From Epiperipatus broadwayi (Eukaryota; Onychophora; Udeonychophora; Euonychophora; Peripatidae), in contig JAQFVV010012545.1 in NCBI GenBank assembly GCA_028023455.1, positions 2,232,001 to 2,296,000 of the forward strand: 64,000 nucleotides of DNA, written 5' to 3'. Shown piece after piece: positions 1 through 12,448 of the stretch (the first letter of the stretch is position 1; the number at the start of each line of letters is the position of its first letter). The position numbers and the translations under genes are program-made. Under the pieces are notes generated by a model that was not told the DNA's origin, did no database searches, and saw only the letters and a program-made list of their open reading frames with translations.

Positions 1-655
1 TTACCAATAACGCAACATTACACCTGTATTGCAGTTTTATACAAGGTAATGATAGCTTTTCTGGAATAGGGCCAGTTTTTAATTATTTCTTTTAATTTAT
101 ATAAGCGATTATTTTTATTATACATTTAAAAGAATGCCTAATTAAAATTTTTAATTAAATTTTAGTAGATCGTTTTATTGTTGTAATCTTTTTATTTATG
201 GTGATTTACGTTATCATGATTAACACATTTTGAAGCTGGACATGTTTAAATTTATTCTATCCTAACAACATTCATCTTAATTGTGTTGTTGTTACCATCA
301 ATCACTTTATAAATAAGGTGTTTATATTTACTTTTCAGTTTAAAATTTTACTTTGTAATTTATTAATACAGCTCATTATAGAAAGAAAGAAAGAAAAGAT
401 AATTATTTTAGCACTTAATATATAGCTCTAATTACTTTCAGTGGTTGATACTTATTAAAAAAAGTTAAACAAATGTGAAATAGATTTGAAAGATTAGGAG
501 TTACATTTTAAAATATGTCTGTGCTATTCTTTACAATATTATCTAAACTGAAATATTAAAGAAAATTTTTTTCTTACTGAAAATTATTACAATAATGTTA
601 AAATATTAAAATAATTATACATGCAATATTTTAATATCATCATCATCATCATCAA
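1..655. other. A+T-rich non-coding stretch
   Basis: No gene is seen. A short GAAA run lies near 380-396, and a (ATC)n run at 636-653 is best read as the tail of the LINE remnant that follows. Confidence 0.5.
636..653 (-). repeat. (GAT)n tail of the LINE remnant
   Basis: Six ATC triplets on the plus strand are (GAT)6 on the LINE strand, directly after the 3' end of the reverse-transcriptase fragment. Short tandem tails in place of poly(A) are common in RTE-like LINEs. Confidence 0.65.
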
Positions 656-1680
656 CTATTATCAGTATACTGCAGGATGAAGGTCTCTCCAAGTTCAATC
701 CATCTTCTCTGATCATTAGCTTCTCTTTTCCACATCACCCCTTGCACACTTTCTTATTTCATCTATCCATCTCACATGTGGTCTCTTTCTAGGTATTTTA
801 CAATCTCTTGGAATCCAGTTTAAAAGATTTCAACTGTCCATATATTATCATCCCTTCTAGTGATATGTCCAGCCCAACTCCACTTTAGTCTTTTAATTTT
901 TTCAATGAGGTCAGTAATACCTGTTTGTCCTCTTACCCATATATTGCATTTTTGATATCTTCCTGCTACTCCCAACATGCATCTATCTATACTTCTTTGA
1001 GTGGTCTGAAGTCTTTGTATTGCTTTTCTATTAAGTGTCCAAGTCTCAGATCCATAAGTAAGAACTGGTAAAACACATTTATTAAAAACATTCCTTTTAA
1101 ACACATAGGTATATTTCCTTTTAATATCAAGTTATTTCTACCAAAAGCTACCAAAAGCACTCCAACTAAATTTACTTCTATGATTAATTTCATCCATTAT
1201 GTTTCCATCTGTATTAATCATCTGACCAAGATATTTGTAACTATTAACTTCTTTTAACTCATTATAATCAATCTTTATTTTCATATTTTGAGAAAATCCA
1301 TTAAACATTACTTTAGTCTTTTTAACGTTTATCTTTAGTCCTGCTTTCCTACTTATCTTTAGTCCTGCTTTCCTACTTTCATCTGATAACTCCTGCAACA
1401 TTTCCTGGAGCTCTAAAGCATCATTTGCAAAAACAAGTACATCATCTGCAAAATCTAAATGACTTAAATAATCTCCATTTACTTTCACTCCTTTAACTTC
1501 CCATTTTAATCCACAAAATACTTCTTGCAGCACTGCTGTAAAAAGTTTTGGAGATATGGAGTCACCCTGTCTTATACCCTTCTCAATGTTGACTTTCCTA
1601 GTATTATCTAATCTAATTGTTGCTGTTGCATTTTTATAAATATTCTTTAAAATATGACAATATCCTGGAATTATTTTTTA
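656..1680 (-). pseudogene. LINE (non-LTR retrotransposon) reverse transcriptase, 5'-truncated and broken
   Basis: This is the C-terminal part of a non-LTR reverse transcriptase, the enzyme that copies LINE RNA into DNA at a nick. On the minus strand the order is IRQGDSISPKLFTAVLQ (about 1590-1530), the catalytic box with FADD in place of YADD (about 1460), a thumb region with YKYLG (about 1240), then in another frame VLPVLTYGSETWTL (about 1050) and KRLKWSWAGHITRRDDN (about 870). These belong to the endonuclease-reverse transcriptase type of LINE (RTE- or Jockey-like; I cannot fix the clade). The frame breaks near 1130, and stops follow below 820. No endonuclease domain is seen, so the 5' part is lost, as usual for LINE copies. 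The element ends in a (GAT)n tail at 636-653. A perfect 24-bp in-frame duplication lies at 1331-1378. It is a dead copy. Confidence 0.88.
1331..1378 (-). repeat. Perfect 24-bp tandem duplication inside the LINE remnant
   Basis: Bases 1331-1354 are repeated exactly at 1355-1378, so the protein reads SRKAGLKI twice. The copies are identical although the rest of the LINE is decayed, so the duplication is recent, either replication slippage or an assembly artefact. Confidence 0.9.
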
Positions 1681-2827
1681 TAAATTACTGTTATTATTGA
1701 TTTTGTAAATCTGTTTATAAACTAGTGTGACAAGACATTGCTATTTTGTTTTATTTAATCAAGTCACAATTCAGGCAGCATAAATGTAAAAGAATAATAA
1801 TTTTTGTATAAAAAGCAATGAACTTATTATCACAATCTCTGACTATGCTTATAATTAGTATTTTAAAAACCAGTCACTTCCACTGCCTGCAAACATAAAA
1901 CAGGCTGCATAGACAGAATACATTAAGACTTTTTAAATTATCTTTTAATAGTTTACAGTTATAAGCAAGTTACTCTCTAGTTTTGGGGAAGGATAATTTA
2001 GGTGTATTGATATAAGTGAATTGCCATAACTTTATTTTGGGATATTTTGTTTACATATGAGATTCATTAGTACATGTTTTATTTATTCATAAATGATTAT
2101 CATACCATTGTGATTTGTTGTCACTTGCAATCGTTATCTTACTCAGAGCAGTGGTATGTGGTAGATGGACAATCTTATTTTTATAATCGGCTTTGTTTTT
2201 GTACGTGACTTGGATGATACCATTTGTGACTGAAGATCACTCTTTTGCTTAATACCTATACAATATTGCAAAATAGATGAAAATTCTTGTCATATAGAAT
2301 TTTTCTAGCTCACGTATTTATTTATTAATAAATAATGAAGCACAGATATTGTTTTCTTGCATTTTACATTTGCACATATAGCATTTAGTTTATTACCTGT
2401 ATTATAGCATGAAAGTATTTATAGTAGTCCAGTTCTTTATAGTTAATGAATACAGCAAATCCTCAAGCTGTAGTTTTATTAAATCTTAAAAACTTTAATA
2501 ATAAATAGTTGTGATCGATTCTATGCAGCAAAGTTATATTTGTTCAGAAACAATTAAGAATATATTGTACCATATATTATCTGTGCATAATATACATAAA
2601 TAAATTGTAGTGTCTCATTATCTTTAGCGTTTGCCATTATTTTGCAATCAATAATTTAATTAGAATATGATAGTGTTTCATTTGTCTAGCTGATTTTAGC
2701 AGGCTATAAGAAACGTTTATTCTGTGATGGCAGAATGTGGAAATTCCATGCATATTGCCTTTTGGCGATTTGCAGGTGAGCTGTACATTTTGGACGGTTA
2801 CAATATATATATATATATGTAAAATAA
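1681..2827. other. A+T-rich non-coding stretch
   Basis: No gene or long repeat is recognised. A short (TA)n lies at about 2804-2818, directly beside the inverted repeat that follows. Confidence 0.5.
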
Positions 2828-3057
2828 ATAAAATATCCATTAATTAAAAACAATATTGTAATTATAATTGAAATAATATTTTTAACGGTTTACAAACAAT
2901 TACAAACAATCTTTAAATCCGCAGAAGTTGAAGCAGGTTAGAAAGTAACCGAAAGTACTTCTGCGGATTTAAAGATTGTTTGTAATTGTTTGTAAACCGT
3001 TAAAAATATTATTTCAATTATAATTACAATATTGTTTTTAATTAACGGATATTTTAT
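2828..3057. repeat. Near-perfect 101-bp inverted repeat (fold-back element)
   Basis: The left arm 2828-2928 and right arm 2957-3057 are reverse complements with almost no mismatch (one is visible near the outer end), separated by 28 bp. Short TA runs flank both sides. It could be a fold-back MITE inserted at TA, or an inverted duplication made during break repair. No coding capacity. A transcript would form a hairpin of about 100 bp. Confidence 0.9.
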
Positions 3058-5374
3058 ATATATATCAAAACAAATTCAAGTATATTACAAAGAAGATTTA
3101 CATGTGTACAATGAATCATTTAAATATCAATGGTAATTAAACTTTTGAAAGATTTACATTTCTTAAAGAAAGAAACGGATACAAAGCATTATTTTATATT
3201 TATAAATTATTTTCAATGTGTAGACTGTACACCAAATTTATTCACAGGAGCACTAGTCTATATTCAACTATAATCTATATATAATTCTATATAGGATTTG
3301 TTGTATAAAGTTTGAAAAACATTGTGGTGGCAGTCTATATATTTTAATTGGTAGAAATATATTTAGCCGCACTTATTTAATTTTGAAATAAAAAATGAAT
3401 AAATCATGAGCTTAGTCTTGTAATTGCATGACTTAACCTTCCCAACATCACCTTATTAAAATTGTGTTTTATTTTTACATGCACCAAATTGACACCTATA
3501 TAATAATACTAGATTAATAGCCTTGATAGTAATTTACTAAACAATATTGACTGGCTACTGAAAAAATGATTCTAAGTCTATATTTAAATAGGAATTTGAT
3601 TTCAGCTCAAATACTAGGTCATAGGCATGGGTGACAAATATGCTTTTCACTATGACATAAAAATACAAACGGTTCTACCATTTTTATTTTGGAGACATCC
3701 CTGATTTAATATATTTTATTCATTAATTAATAATAGATCTTTTAAAAATATTTTTTATTCAAACTATAACTAAAGATGTATGACATTCCATCAACTTATC
3801 ATTTTTTAGGATAAACATGGTCTCATTTTATGACATACTAGTATTTTTCTTCTACATTGCTATTTCTGCTATTACTGAAATTGAACAGGTTTTTCATGAA
3901 AAATGGAGACTGTTTATGTTGCAAAAACTGTTTCAAAATCACTCTAAAATACTTTCATTAAGTAGATAAGGCTTATGATGAAAGAATAAAATGATGAGCT
4001 ACAATTAGCCAAAATATTGGAAATATTTCAAAGAATAAAGTTTATAATAGACATTAAAAGATAACAAAAAATTCCAAATCCTAAAAGATTATCATGTAAC
4101 ATATGTGTACTCATTTGGAATTTACAGGAAGATTTGGATAGTCATCTCCAAACCCATCATTTATGTTTTATTTCTCCTTTTAGCTTTGTTTTTTCTTTTT
4201 GTGCAAAGTAAGAATAGATATAATCATATGTGAACAATAAAGCTGATAATATTAATGATATTTTCATAAAAATTAATATATTTAATATATCAAGGCACTC
4301 ACTTAAATTAATCGTGAATAGAATTAAAAAAAGAAAAGGCAGAATAAAAAGTGCTACCTCATGTACTGGAACAAATCCAAAAGCTAGACAGGAGAGAAAT
4401 CGAGTTGAGTACTTAAACCCTAAAATAATTATAATATTTTAAATAATGCAGACATTATAAAAACAAAAATTTATAATCAAAAAATTCATAATAATAATAT
4501 ATAATATTAATATTTTTAGTAGTTTTGTTTGTTATAAGTAAATCCATTGTAAAGAAGTATCTTATTATCACCAATGATTCGTGTTGTATTGAAAAAAATA
4601 TTTTTGAAGTTATAGAAAAAGTAAACAGCCTTTAAAATATTCTACTATTAAGCAAAGCTCACCGATGAATTCTTTTAGTAGAAAAGGTTAGGAGGATGAT
4701 GATGATTTGGATGATTTTTCTTTTTATATATATTTTAGATAATAAATTAAATAATTGTTTACTGGACAGTATTTGAAATTAGCTAATTTGGATATGGGCC
4801 AGTTACCTTAAAGAAAAATTCTATATCTGATTGTTTTCAAGTTTTTTAATCCAAGTCAGATCTGAACTTACATTGCATTAATGTCACATGCATGCTACCA
4901 ATAGTTGTTTTATTTATGATATAGTAAATTGCTGCAAATGAAAGCATAAAAATGGCAGGTGAAGCAAAGAGTTTCATTTAATGACCAGACACAGTAGTAA
5001 TGCAATCATGATTTAATACTGTAAAAATACTTTATATACATAAGTATTACTACAAAATAAAAGTATACATATAAAGTTAATACAATGGATTGTAATAAAA
5101 GACACTGTTCAGTTAACTGTGAACAATAAAACATGGCAGAATTGTCTAACTGTTGACTGAAATGTTCATTTTTTTGGTTTTAGTAGTGTATATATCTCAT
5201 TTCTGTTCTATCATATCACAATCTTCCATCAGTGCACAAAGTCAGACTACTCTTTTTCACTTCAGATATATCGTGAAAACGTTTCAGGTGATTAAAGCAT
5301 AAATGTATGTAATAACTATATATGTATATATTTCATTTCCTATAGTTATTTTCATTAAATTATTTCAATTTAGT
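3058..5374. other. A+T-rich non-coding stretch
   Basis: No convincing gene. A 70-codon open frame at 4230-4442 has no recognisable domain and is of a length expected by chance. Confidence 0.5.
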
Positions 5375-5910
5375 TAAATAATATTTTAATTTGTGAAACA
5401 CTGATAGTTGAAAACTGAAATAAATCGAGATACTGCAAATCTCTAGCAATCGTTTCAATACATAACCGACAGCCAATCAGATGGCAAGGATAGCCATCTT
5501 AAATGACATCAAACCTAAACACGCAACAAAGATTTTACAAGAAAAGGGCAGCCATCCTTCTCTCAACTCTTCTTTCTATATATCTAAGCCAATTGTAAGC
5601 ATTTAGGTTTGAAAGTTTGAAGCTTTAAATATCTTCACAATTAACTCACTGAGTCTAAATCATAAACATACAACACGAAATCCTATGATTTACTATGAAG
5701 TAGTTTTTAGAATACATAACAAGCAGTAAAGTATGTAAATAATATTTTAATTTGCGAAATGCCGATAGTTGAAAACTGAAATAAATTGAGATACTGCAAA
5801 TCTCTAGTGCTTGTTTCAATACATAACCAACAGCCATCTGATTGGCTGTTGGTTATGTATTGAAATGAGTGCTAGAGATTTGCAGTATCTCAATTTATTT
5901 CAGTTTTCAA
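5375..5910. repeat. Repeat of about 110 bp in two direct copies and one inverted copy
   Basis: The segment at 5375-5483 recurs in direct orientation at 5736-5841 with scattered changes. The second copy forms a palindrome with an inverted third copy: arms 5769-5836 and 5843-5910 with only 6 bp between. The sequence between the direct copies is unique. This fits a small dispersed element present as a head-to-tail pair plus an inverted fragment. No hammerhead boxes are seen. Confidence 0.85.
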
Positions 5911-6489
5911 TTTAGTTATAATCTGTTGACAAAATGTCTGAATACGTTAGTATGAATTTTAAAAGCCAGAATCTAAAGAATTATTTTTAAACAAACCTGT
6001 AAATACATCCATTTTTTTTGTTTATCAATGCCAGTATATTTTGTTAAGTAAAAGCTGATCCTTTTCTATCTGACCATCAGTTTGTTATACAGTAAGTAAA
6101 TTAAGCATTGATATCTAAAAATACTGAAACCTCATATTAATGATATTTGCTTTTATAGCAATCAAGCCAGATTACCATTTCCAATATTTATGATTTGCAT
6201 ATAAATGATTTTACAGCTGATAAAATATATGTTAGGAATATAAATCTATTTCATGAAACAACATATATGAATACCTTAGTAGGATATATTACAAGCCAGT
6301 TTCTAATGAATCCGTTAAAAAATAAAGCTATAAATATGGTTACTATTTTACTTATAACTGTCAATACATTTAGTCAGATAAAAGAAGATCACATGATTAT
6401 TGTTTCATATGTTTGCACAATCTGTTATCACAATAACAACGTTCCTACAACATTGTCACATAATGCAACCCATAGTAATAAATGGATCC
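5911..6489. other. Non-coding stretch
   Basis: A 120-codon open frame (6195-6557) runs through here and into the hammerhead-like repeat at 6.5 kb. Its composition is that of the A+T-rich background and no domain is recognised, so it is not called a gene. Confidence 0.45.
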
Positions 6490-6526
6490 TAGGAGATTAT
6501 TGCATCAAAATCCTTATTGAGTACCT

Positions 6527-6583
6527 ATTGATCCAATATATGCAGACTAGTTTTTAGCTTATTGCTTTCATCTGTAAGGAGCC
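6527..6583 (-). ncRNA. Hammerhead ribozyme-like motif, family A (decayed)
   Basis: Read on the minus strand: CAGATGA in place of CTGATGA, a small AGC/GCT hairpin, AAAAAC in place of GAAAC, then TAGTC followed by TGCATATATTGGAT. The order and spacing match the other family A copies. The lost core residues make activity unlikely. Confidence 0.55.
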
Positions 6584-6645
6584 TTGAATCTGAAAGCACT
6601 TCATCAAGATTTTTAGATCTCTAGTTACAATTCTTTCACATTCAA

Positions 6646-6692
6646 GACTCCTTACTGATGAAAGCAAGAATTTAAAAATGATATTGGATGAG
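6646..6692 (+). ncRNA. Hammerhead ribozyme-like motif, family A (partial)
   Basis: An intact CTGATGA box at 6655-6661 is followed by AAGC. The stem II 3' strand and the GAAAC/TAGTC part are shortened, then the family sequence GATATTGGATGAGTA resumes. It is an internally deleted copy. Confidence 0.45.
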
Positions 6693-6700
6693 TAATACAC

Positions 6701-7344
6701 CAACCATCTAGCATTCACTGATTATTTAGCTTGCATTAGCTGATAATATTGTATGGAGTAAGTTTTCTATTGTATAAAAGATCTATTGTCTTTTGGTTTG
6801 TTATATTATATTGTATCCTAATAATATATTGGGATGTGTGTATTCTGTGAAATAAATTTATATTTTTAACATTACATATTTGATTATTTATAAAACCATT
6901 TATGTACTGATTAAAATCATTAGTATTTCATCTAAATATTTTTAATCTGGCTTGGATAATATAAAAACAAAGATCACAAGTTTAAGCCTTTTCAGATATT
7001 TATGCTTAACCAGTCTTTTTATCCAAATACAGACCCAAATGCAAAAATCAAGAAAAAAATGCTGGGTCACTTTGCTTCTAGAGCCATCTATTAAAATATT
7101 TCACTGTTTTTTTTTAATAAAATTGAGAAATTCATGTATATTTTATTGATATTTTAATTTTTTAAAAAATCTAAAGATGTCAGAAAAATAAAAATGTGGT
7201 AAACAGGAAATAATTGAATTTCCTTCAGGTGGAGAAACTATATGTGAATTTCCAATCAACAAATCATTTGATTACTTTTATTGAGCTATGCTCAACCAAT
7301 AGTCAAACATCAACAAACTATAAAAAGAATGGAATAATATCACT
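6701..7344. other. Non-coding stretch
   Basis: Nothing is recognised. The 65-codon frame at 6952-7149 lacks any domain. Confidence 0.4.
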
Positions 7345-7600
7345 GTTTTAGCTCAGTTAGTATTTAAGCTTAGTTTACCAATGCTATTATAAATCAAAGA
7401 GTAAAATCTGTATATTAGTTAAATTTATTGAACTGATGTTTCATTTGGTATTTGAGGTTGCTAAAACTAAAAAAACTGCCTTGATCATTTTAATACTTAT
7501 TCATACATTATATTAATATACAAATTTCATTCTTTGATTTATAACAATGTCAATAAAGTAAGCCTAAATTCTGTCAAAACTAAAAGAATGGGTATGGGTG
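7345..7600. repeat. Imperfect fold-back repeat
   Basis: The segment around 7379-7425 (with TATAAATCAAAGA) is the inverted complement of 7511-7560, with weaker pairing continuing outward to about 7345 and 7600. The loop is about 85 bp. Probably an old fold-back MITE; no coding sequence. Confidence 0.6.
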
Positions 7601-7714
7601 GTGTCATTCTTATTTTTTTCATAACTTATTGCATTTGATTATTGGTTACATATAGCTTATTAAGAATAGCAATTAATTCAATTTCATATTTTTTAGCTAT
7701 GATTGTTTACAGTT

Positions 7715-7716
7715 AA

Positions 7717-7762
<46 letters not shown>

Positions 7763-7763
7763 T
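7715..7763. repeat. (TA)n(TG)n compound microsatellite
   Basis: A run of TA dinucleotides passes directly into about a dozen TG dinucleotides. The same compound form recurs at 44.23 and 46.49 kb, in the last case directly beside a hammerhead-bearing repeat. Confidence 0.95.
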
Positions 7764-8017
7764 ATATTATAACATTTACTTCCAAGTCTCTGTTCATTAT
7801 TATTATTAAAAATGTTTGCTAGATTTTATAGATGGTACTTTAGTATAGCTAATATGTTTACAGTAATATTTATATATATACAAAAATTGCTGCTCACTAG
7901 TTATTGATTTAACATTTAAAAAGTTTAATCATTTATATTATGAGAAAACCTCACTGACTTATTTCTAATACTACTGAGCAAAATGACAAGTAGAAAAGAT
8001 AACGTAAAAAGTAAGAT

Positions 8018-8096
8018 TGTCATGTCAAGCATTGGTGCTGCTTTAGAAGCAGTTGTCCCTGGTTAGTGGGTTCGCTTCCCGACTGATGCTATGACA
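8018..8096 (+). other. tRNA-like sequence, possible SINE head or tRNA pseudogene
   Basis: The segment is closed by TGTCAT/ATGACA and AGCAT/ATGCT pairings. Inside are an anticodon-arm-like hairpin CTGC-TTTAGAA-GCAG (loop of seven with TAG in the anticodon place), a 13-base variable region, and GTGGGTTCGCTTCCC, close to the pol III B box and T arm. The D arm is not recognisable. A degenerate tRNA-Leu-like gene or a tRNA-derived SINE head would look like this; a chance fold is possible. Confidence 0.3.
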
Positions 8097-8380
8097 CATA
8101 AAATAATTCTTAACTAACAAAAGCTTTTCCAACAACTTGTTGTATAAGATCAGTAAAAAGTAAGACATTACTCTCCAGATTGGCCATTGATCGGAAGGTA
8201 ACATGTTTTTTTTTTTTTTACAATCTAGCTAAAATTAGGCAGATACTCATTTGTTAACCAATTTTGATTACTTACCTAGAATTATAACTATGTGCTAACA
8301 ACCTAAAATAAACATTTAATATTAGAATCTATATAAATTTCCATATTTTATACAGACTGTTTCAAAACTCATGGATATGG

Positions 8381-11103
8381 TGAAACAGTAAGGTCTGCTT
8401 TGCAGATCTTCGTTTCACCTTTTCTCACCTACTTCCGATCCTCATACATTAGGTCGAACCCCAATCTATCGTAGTGTGTCTGCAATACGCTTATATACTA
8501 AAAATACTGCCTAATTTTAAACCATGAGTACAATGCTCGTATTATATATATAACTCATTTCCAAATAAATAAAAGATTATAGATTATGTATATGTTCACA
8601 TAATTTTGATTTATTAAAAAGTAGGTTATATAAGTCGTAATTGCACACACACTATCATATGCATTTTAAAACATATCAAAATTATAAATTGTTAAAGTTA
8701 TTTTGTTTGAATCTATTTACAAATATATTACCGTCATAATATATTTTGATTTAAAATAAAATTCATTTAGTAAATATTCATTTAGTAGATAGATTCAAAT
8801 ATTGCAATTTAAAAAGTAAAATCATTTTCTTTAATTTAATAAAAGTTATTCCAAATATTTCTGTTAAAGTAAATGAGGGACAATAGTTTAATTATTTCAT
8901 GTTGTAATTAGTTAATGTTATATAAGTTTATCTAAAAACAGCAGATGTCCACTTAAGGTTTTCTTTAATTAATAAAAGTAATTTTTAATTAAATCTAGTT
9001 TGTAATTCGAATGTCGACAGGGAAAGTAACAAAAGAAATTAATTAATGTTGAATTCCTTTAGACATTTGGATGATTTAATTACAGCTGATAAGTCCGATA
9101 TATTTTTGTAATGCTCCAGGGCAGTTCTATTGTTAAATTCTACTATAAAAAGGAGGTTTTTCTTTTGTTCTCGAGTTTTTTTCTAATGTTTCTAAGAGAA
9201 ATCATTCTGAGTTCTATTCTAATAATTTGCTAACCTTGACATGACAGAGTAGAGGTGTTAAGATGGCTATGTCCCCTCGGAATAGCCAGCCACTGCTCCA
9301 GACCATCGGAAGCTATCACATAAGGAACCCTGGAACTGCTGCTGCTGCAAAAATATGAACATTCCAGATTTTCTGCTGAATTATAAAACCTGCCGAACAT
9401 CTACCTGCAAATGCATCTCCAGAGGTAACCTAAATTAACCCAAGAGCTCTTGTGATTCCTAACTAACATGCTATAACTATTCTAAATTGTTTTCTGAAAT
9501 TTCACATAACTTTATTATGTACTTCTTTAAAGTGTTCAAATATAATCAACAGTTTTGCTCTATCCTTGGGTTAATATTTTCTATTTATAAAGCTTTCTTT
9601 TATTTTATTATGATAATGTGTCAGAATCGTCTTTGACCGAGTGAACTATTCCCTTTATTGAAAGTAAGACGCCGCTATTAAGGCATATTTTAAATTTATA
9701 ATTTTCCAATTTTATTATCTTGCAAATCACTCATTCGAGGGCGATTCTATTCTTTAATATATAATATAATCACATAGTTTAAAATCCACATGTTATTGAT
9801 TTTAATCTACTATGAGAGTATGTGTGAGGTCAATGATTAAATGTGTCCCCTAATGCATGATTGCATATATAAATCTATACTTACTTTTCAAACCCACAAG
9901 CATGCATTTTCCTATTTTAATTACCGTGTTCTACTTTAATTACAAAGTTCATCATTGACGTCGAGAATGTACGGCCCCTTTTAAATGAATTTTGGGGAAT
10001 TTGATTGGGCATTTCTCTTAATCCAAGTAAAACCCATTCAGTATGTTTTTATATACACTAGTCTCGGATTGCTGGTAAATGAATTGGTTGTTGAGACCGC
10101 TTTGTTTTACTTTTCCAAGGATTCTTTACACGGCTAAGTCCATTCTCTTCATTTGCGGTTTCCAGGCAGAGTGTATCCCCAAGTGACACACCTGGGAATT
10201 AAATGCAATTGTCACCCAGTCACTAAGTTTCGGCTGTTCATTAAAATACTTTCCTACGGGTTAATGGCAAGACGCCCTCCGTAGTCATTCCGGATATTCA
10301 ATATTGTTTTATTTTATATTTATTTTACAAAGCATCTGTGACTTAAACGTGTCACACCCTCCAACTTTAATAAATTCATTATCAGCAATACTGACCTCCC
10401 AATGCAACTCTATTATTATTATTCTCAAATAAATGCTTTGATCACATTCCCACTTTGTTGCTTAGTAAGCTTTTGTCCGTGCTATTCTCGAAATCAATAA
10501 ATATTTTAGAACACTTAATTTTCAAATATTTTCTTAGACTTGTATAATTGTTCAAAGCACCTCGCATATGTTCCTATCTCATCAAGCACATTATCGTAAT
10601 GCTATTAACCCAAGGAATAGAATATATCACCTTGCTTTAAAACCTTTTGTCATTTATTGAAATATAATGCCCACAATTATTTAATATGCGGCCCTGTCTC
10701 ATATAAGCAGTCAGTGGCATTATATCTATAATTTATATAAATAAATTTTGTGAAATTATTTAAAACTAAATTTGATCTCTTATTTTATTTGATTCCTATC
10801 ACTGTCTCAGTCTATAGATATATATATTTTCTGCATTTCTTTTGTAAATCCATAGATGTTAATTAGCCACCCAAGCTTCTTTTAGTATAGAGTCTTTTGT
10901 TTCTCCCTGACCACCAGGCACCGGTCAAAGGTTATACTAGTAGTGGCACCAGATGCATTGTCATGTAAATGGCGCTGTGAAATTTGGACTTTAGATTTGA
11001 ACTTAGTATATCTAGAAGGCAACCCCTCCTAGAATGTTCAGTTTCGTGTCTGGGGTTTGAATTCTACAGTGTGTTAGTGAGATAGATGATTCTGACTGTT
11101 ACA
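8381..11103 (+). repeat. 5' LTR of long-LTR retrotransposon copy 1
   Basis: It starts TGAAACAGTAAGG, ends GACTGTTACA and is 2723 bp. It matches 13905-16626 over its whole length. Many differences are C/T or G/A at CG positions. It has no open frame of note. Confidence 0.92.
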
Positions 11104-12448
11104 TAGTATATATTTTTTCCGGGTCCATGGCTTGCCCAAACGTGGAGCCTCGAATATTTAAACACCCACATCCCTGTAGATCTTAATTTTAGCATTTTGT
11201 TTCGTATTTAATCACAGAAATCCTTTATATTTTTGATATATAATATTTTTCAAATTCTATATTGTTTATTTGCATGTATATTTCATATATTTTGTTTGAC
11301 TCGGGCATTCAATTACTTATTCTATATAATCAGAACTTGTCCAACCTTGCTATAGTGCGATACGAGCCATCTGTATTTATCTGTATTTGTTGTTTCACTT
11401 AAGTCACACTATATACACATGGCGTGAATTACTTAAATATTGTCCCAAGTGAATATTGTGACAATCTATGAATATTTCAAATATTGTATTTTCTATCAAA
11501 ATAAAGTTTTATCGGCTCAACGTGCAAGATAGCATAATAATAATTTTGTACGGTAATGACCTAGATATGTAATAGGCTATCGTATGGAATTCAGAAATGT
11601 AAAAATAAAAAAATTTTGTAATCAATAAAAATGCGAATGTTTTAACGAGTGCCCATAGTTAAATGGAATACTTATTAAAATTAATTTTGGGAAGCTAACA
11701 GTCTATGGATCCTTTTAACTGGTGACATGGTGCCCAAGGGTAATTTCATTAAACGGAGTTACTTCTAAAATAAATTTTGTCACCAGGCTAAATTCTTTTA
11801 TATGTAATTTGTTTTTTTTCAACGTGTGTAAATTTTTCTTAGACCAAATAATGAGACGTGAATTGGATCAATGATTATGTAAATAAATATATATGTTTGC
11901 AAATCTTAAATCTGAGGGAACGAAATAATTATACCCGGATCTAGTGAATGTTTATATATATAAATAAAGTTGGTTGAGTTTAAAAATATATTTTAGCAAA
12001 ACAATTTGACAGATAGAATTTAAAAGATTTTTATATATATGGGCAGTTAAAAAAATATATATGTTGGCAGCAGATTTAAGTGAGAAATTTTAGCAGTAGT
12101 AAGAGGGCAGTAGTTGGGGTTTTAGTGATAAATGTAAAAGCAGCAATTAGGCCAACAGAACCGAGAGGGAAATAGCCTATTAGCCATTAATAAAATTTGA
12201 AGTCAAATGTAATAATCGCAGAGAATCAAACAAGGAAAAATAATAATAGTATTTTTTTTAACTGTATTAGTTATAGTAAGCTCAACGTAAAACAGTTTAA
12301 AAATTTTCTTTATCAGTGCTATACATTGTGTTTTAAGAGTACACCTATTCGTTAAAAAATTTTTTTTTAGGATATATTAAATAATTAGCAATAAAATAAA
12401 AGAAAAAAAATCCATCATCATCATCGATCATGATAATCATCCAAGGCC
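11104..12448 (+). other. Untranslated 5' interior of retrotransposon copy 1
   Basis: The segment between the 5' LTR and the gag start has no open frame. It matches 56838-58111 of copy 2. CCGGGTCCATGGCTTGCCC near the start is conserved between copies, but its role (primer binding or packaging) cannot be told. Confidence 0.6.

Larger units (their letters stand above)
6490..6700. mobile_element. Fold-back short repeat carrying two inverted hammerhead-like motifs (family A)
   Basis: The segment about 6546-6592 is the inverted complement of about 6634-6676 with a loop of about 40 bp. Each arm carries a family A hammerhead-like core, pointing away from each other. The sequence outside the arms (near 6505-6545 and 6676-6700) matches the family A copies at 18.2 and 32.3 kb. 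No protein is encoded. Confidence 0.7.

Noticed and set aside
2828-3057. Hammerhead search in the 101-bp inverted repeat
   Set aside because: No CUGANGA/GAAA pair with hairpin between in either arm, so it is kept apart from the ribozyme families.
6195-6557. 120-codon open frame
   Set aside because: No domain, background composition, and its 3' end lies inside a dispersed hammerhead-like repeat.
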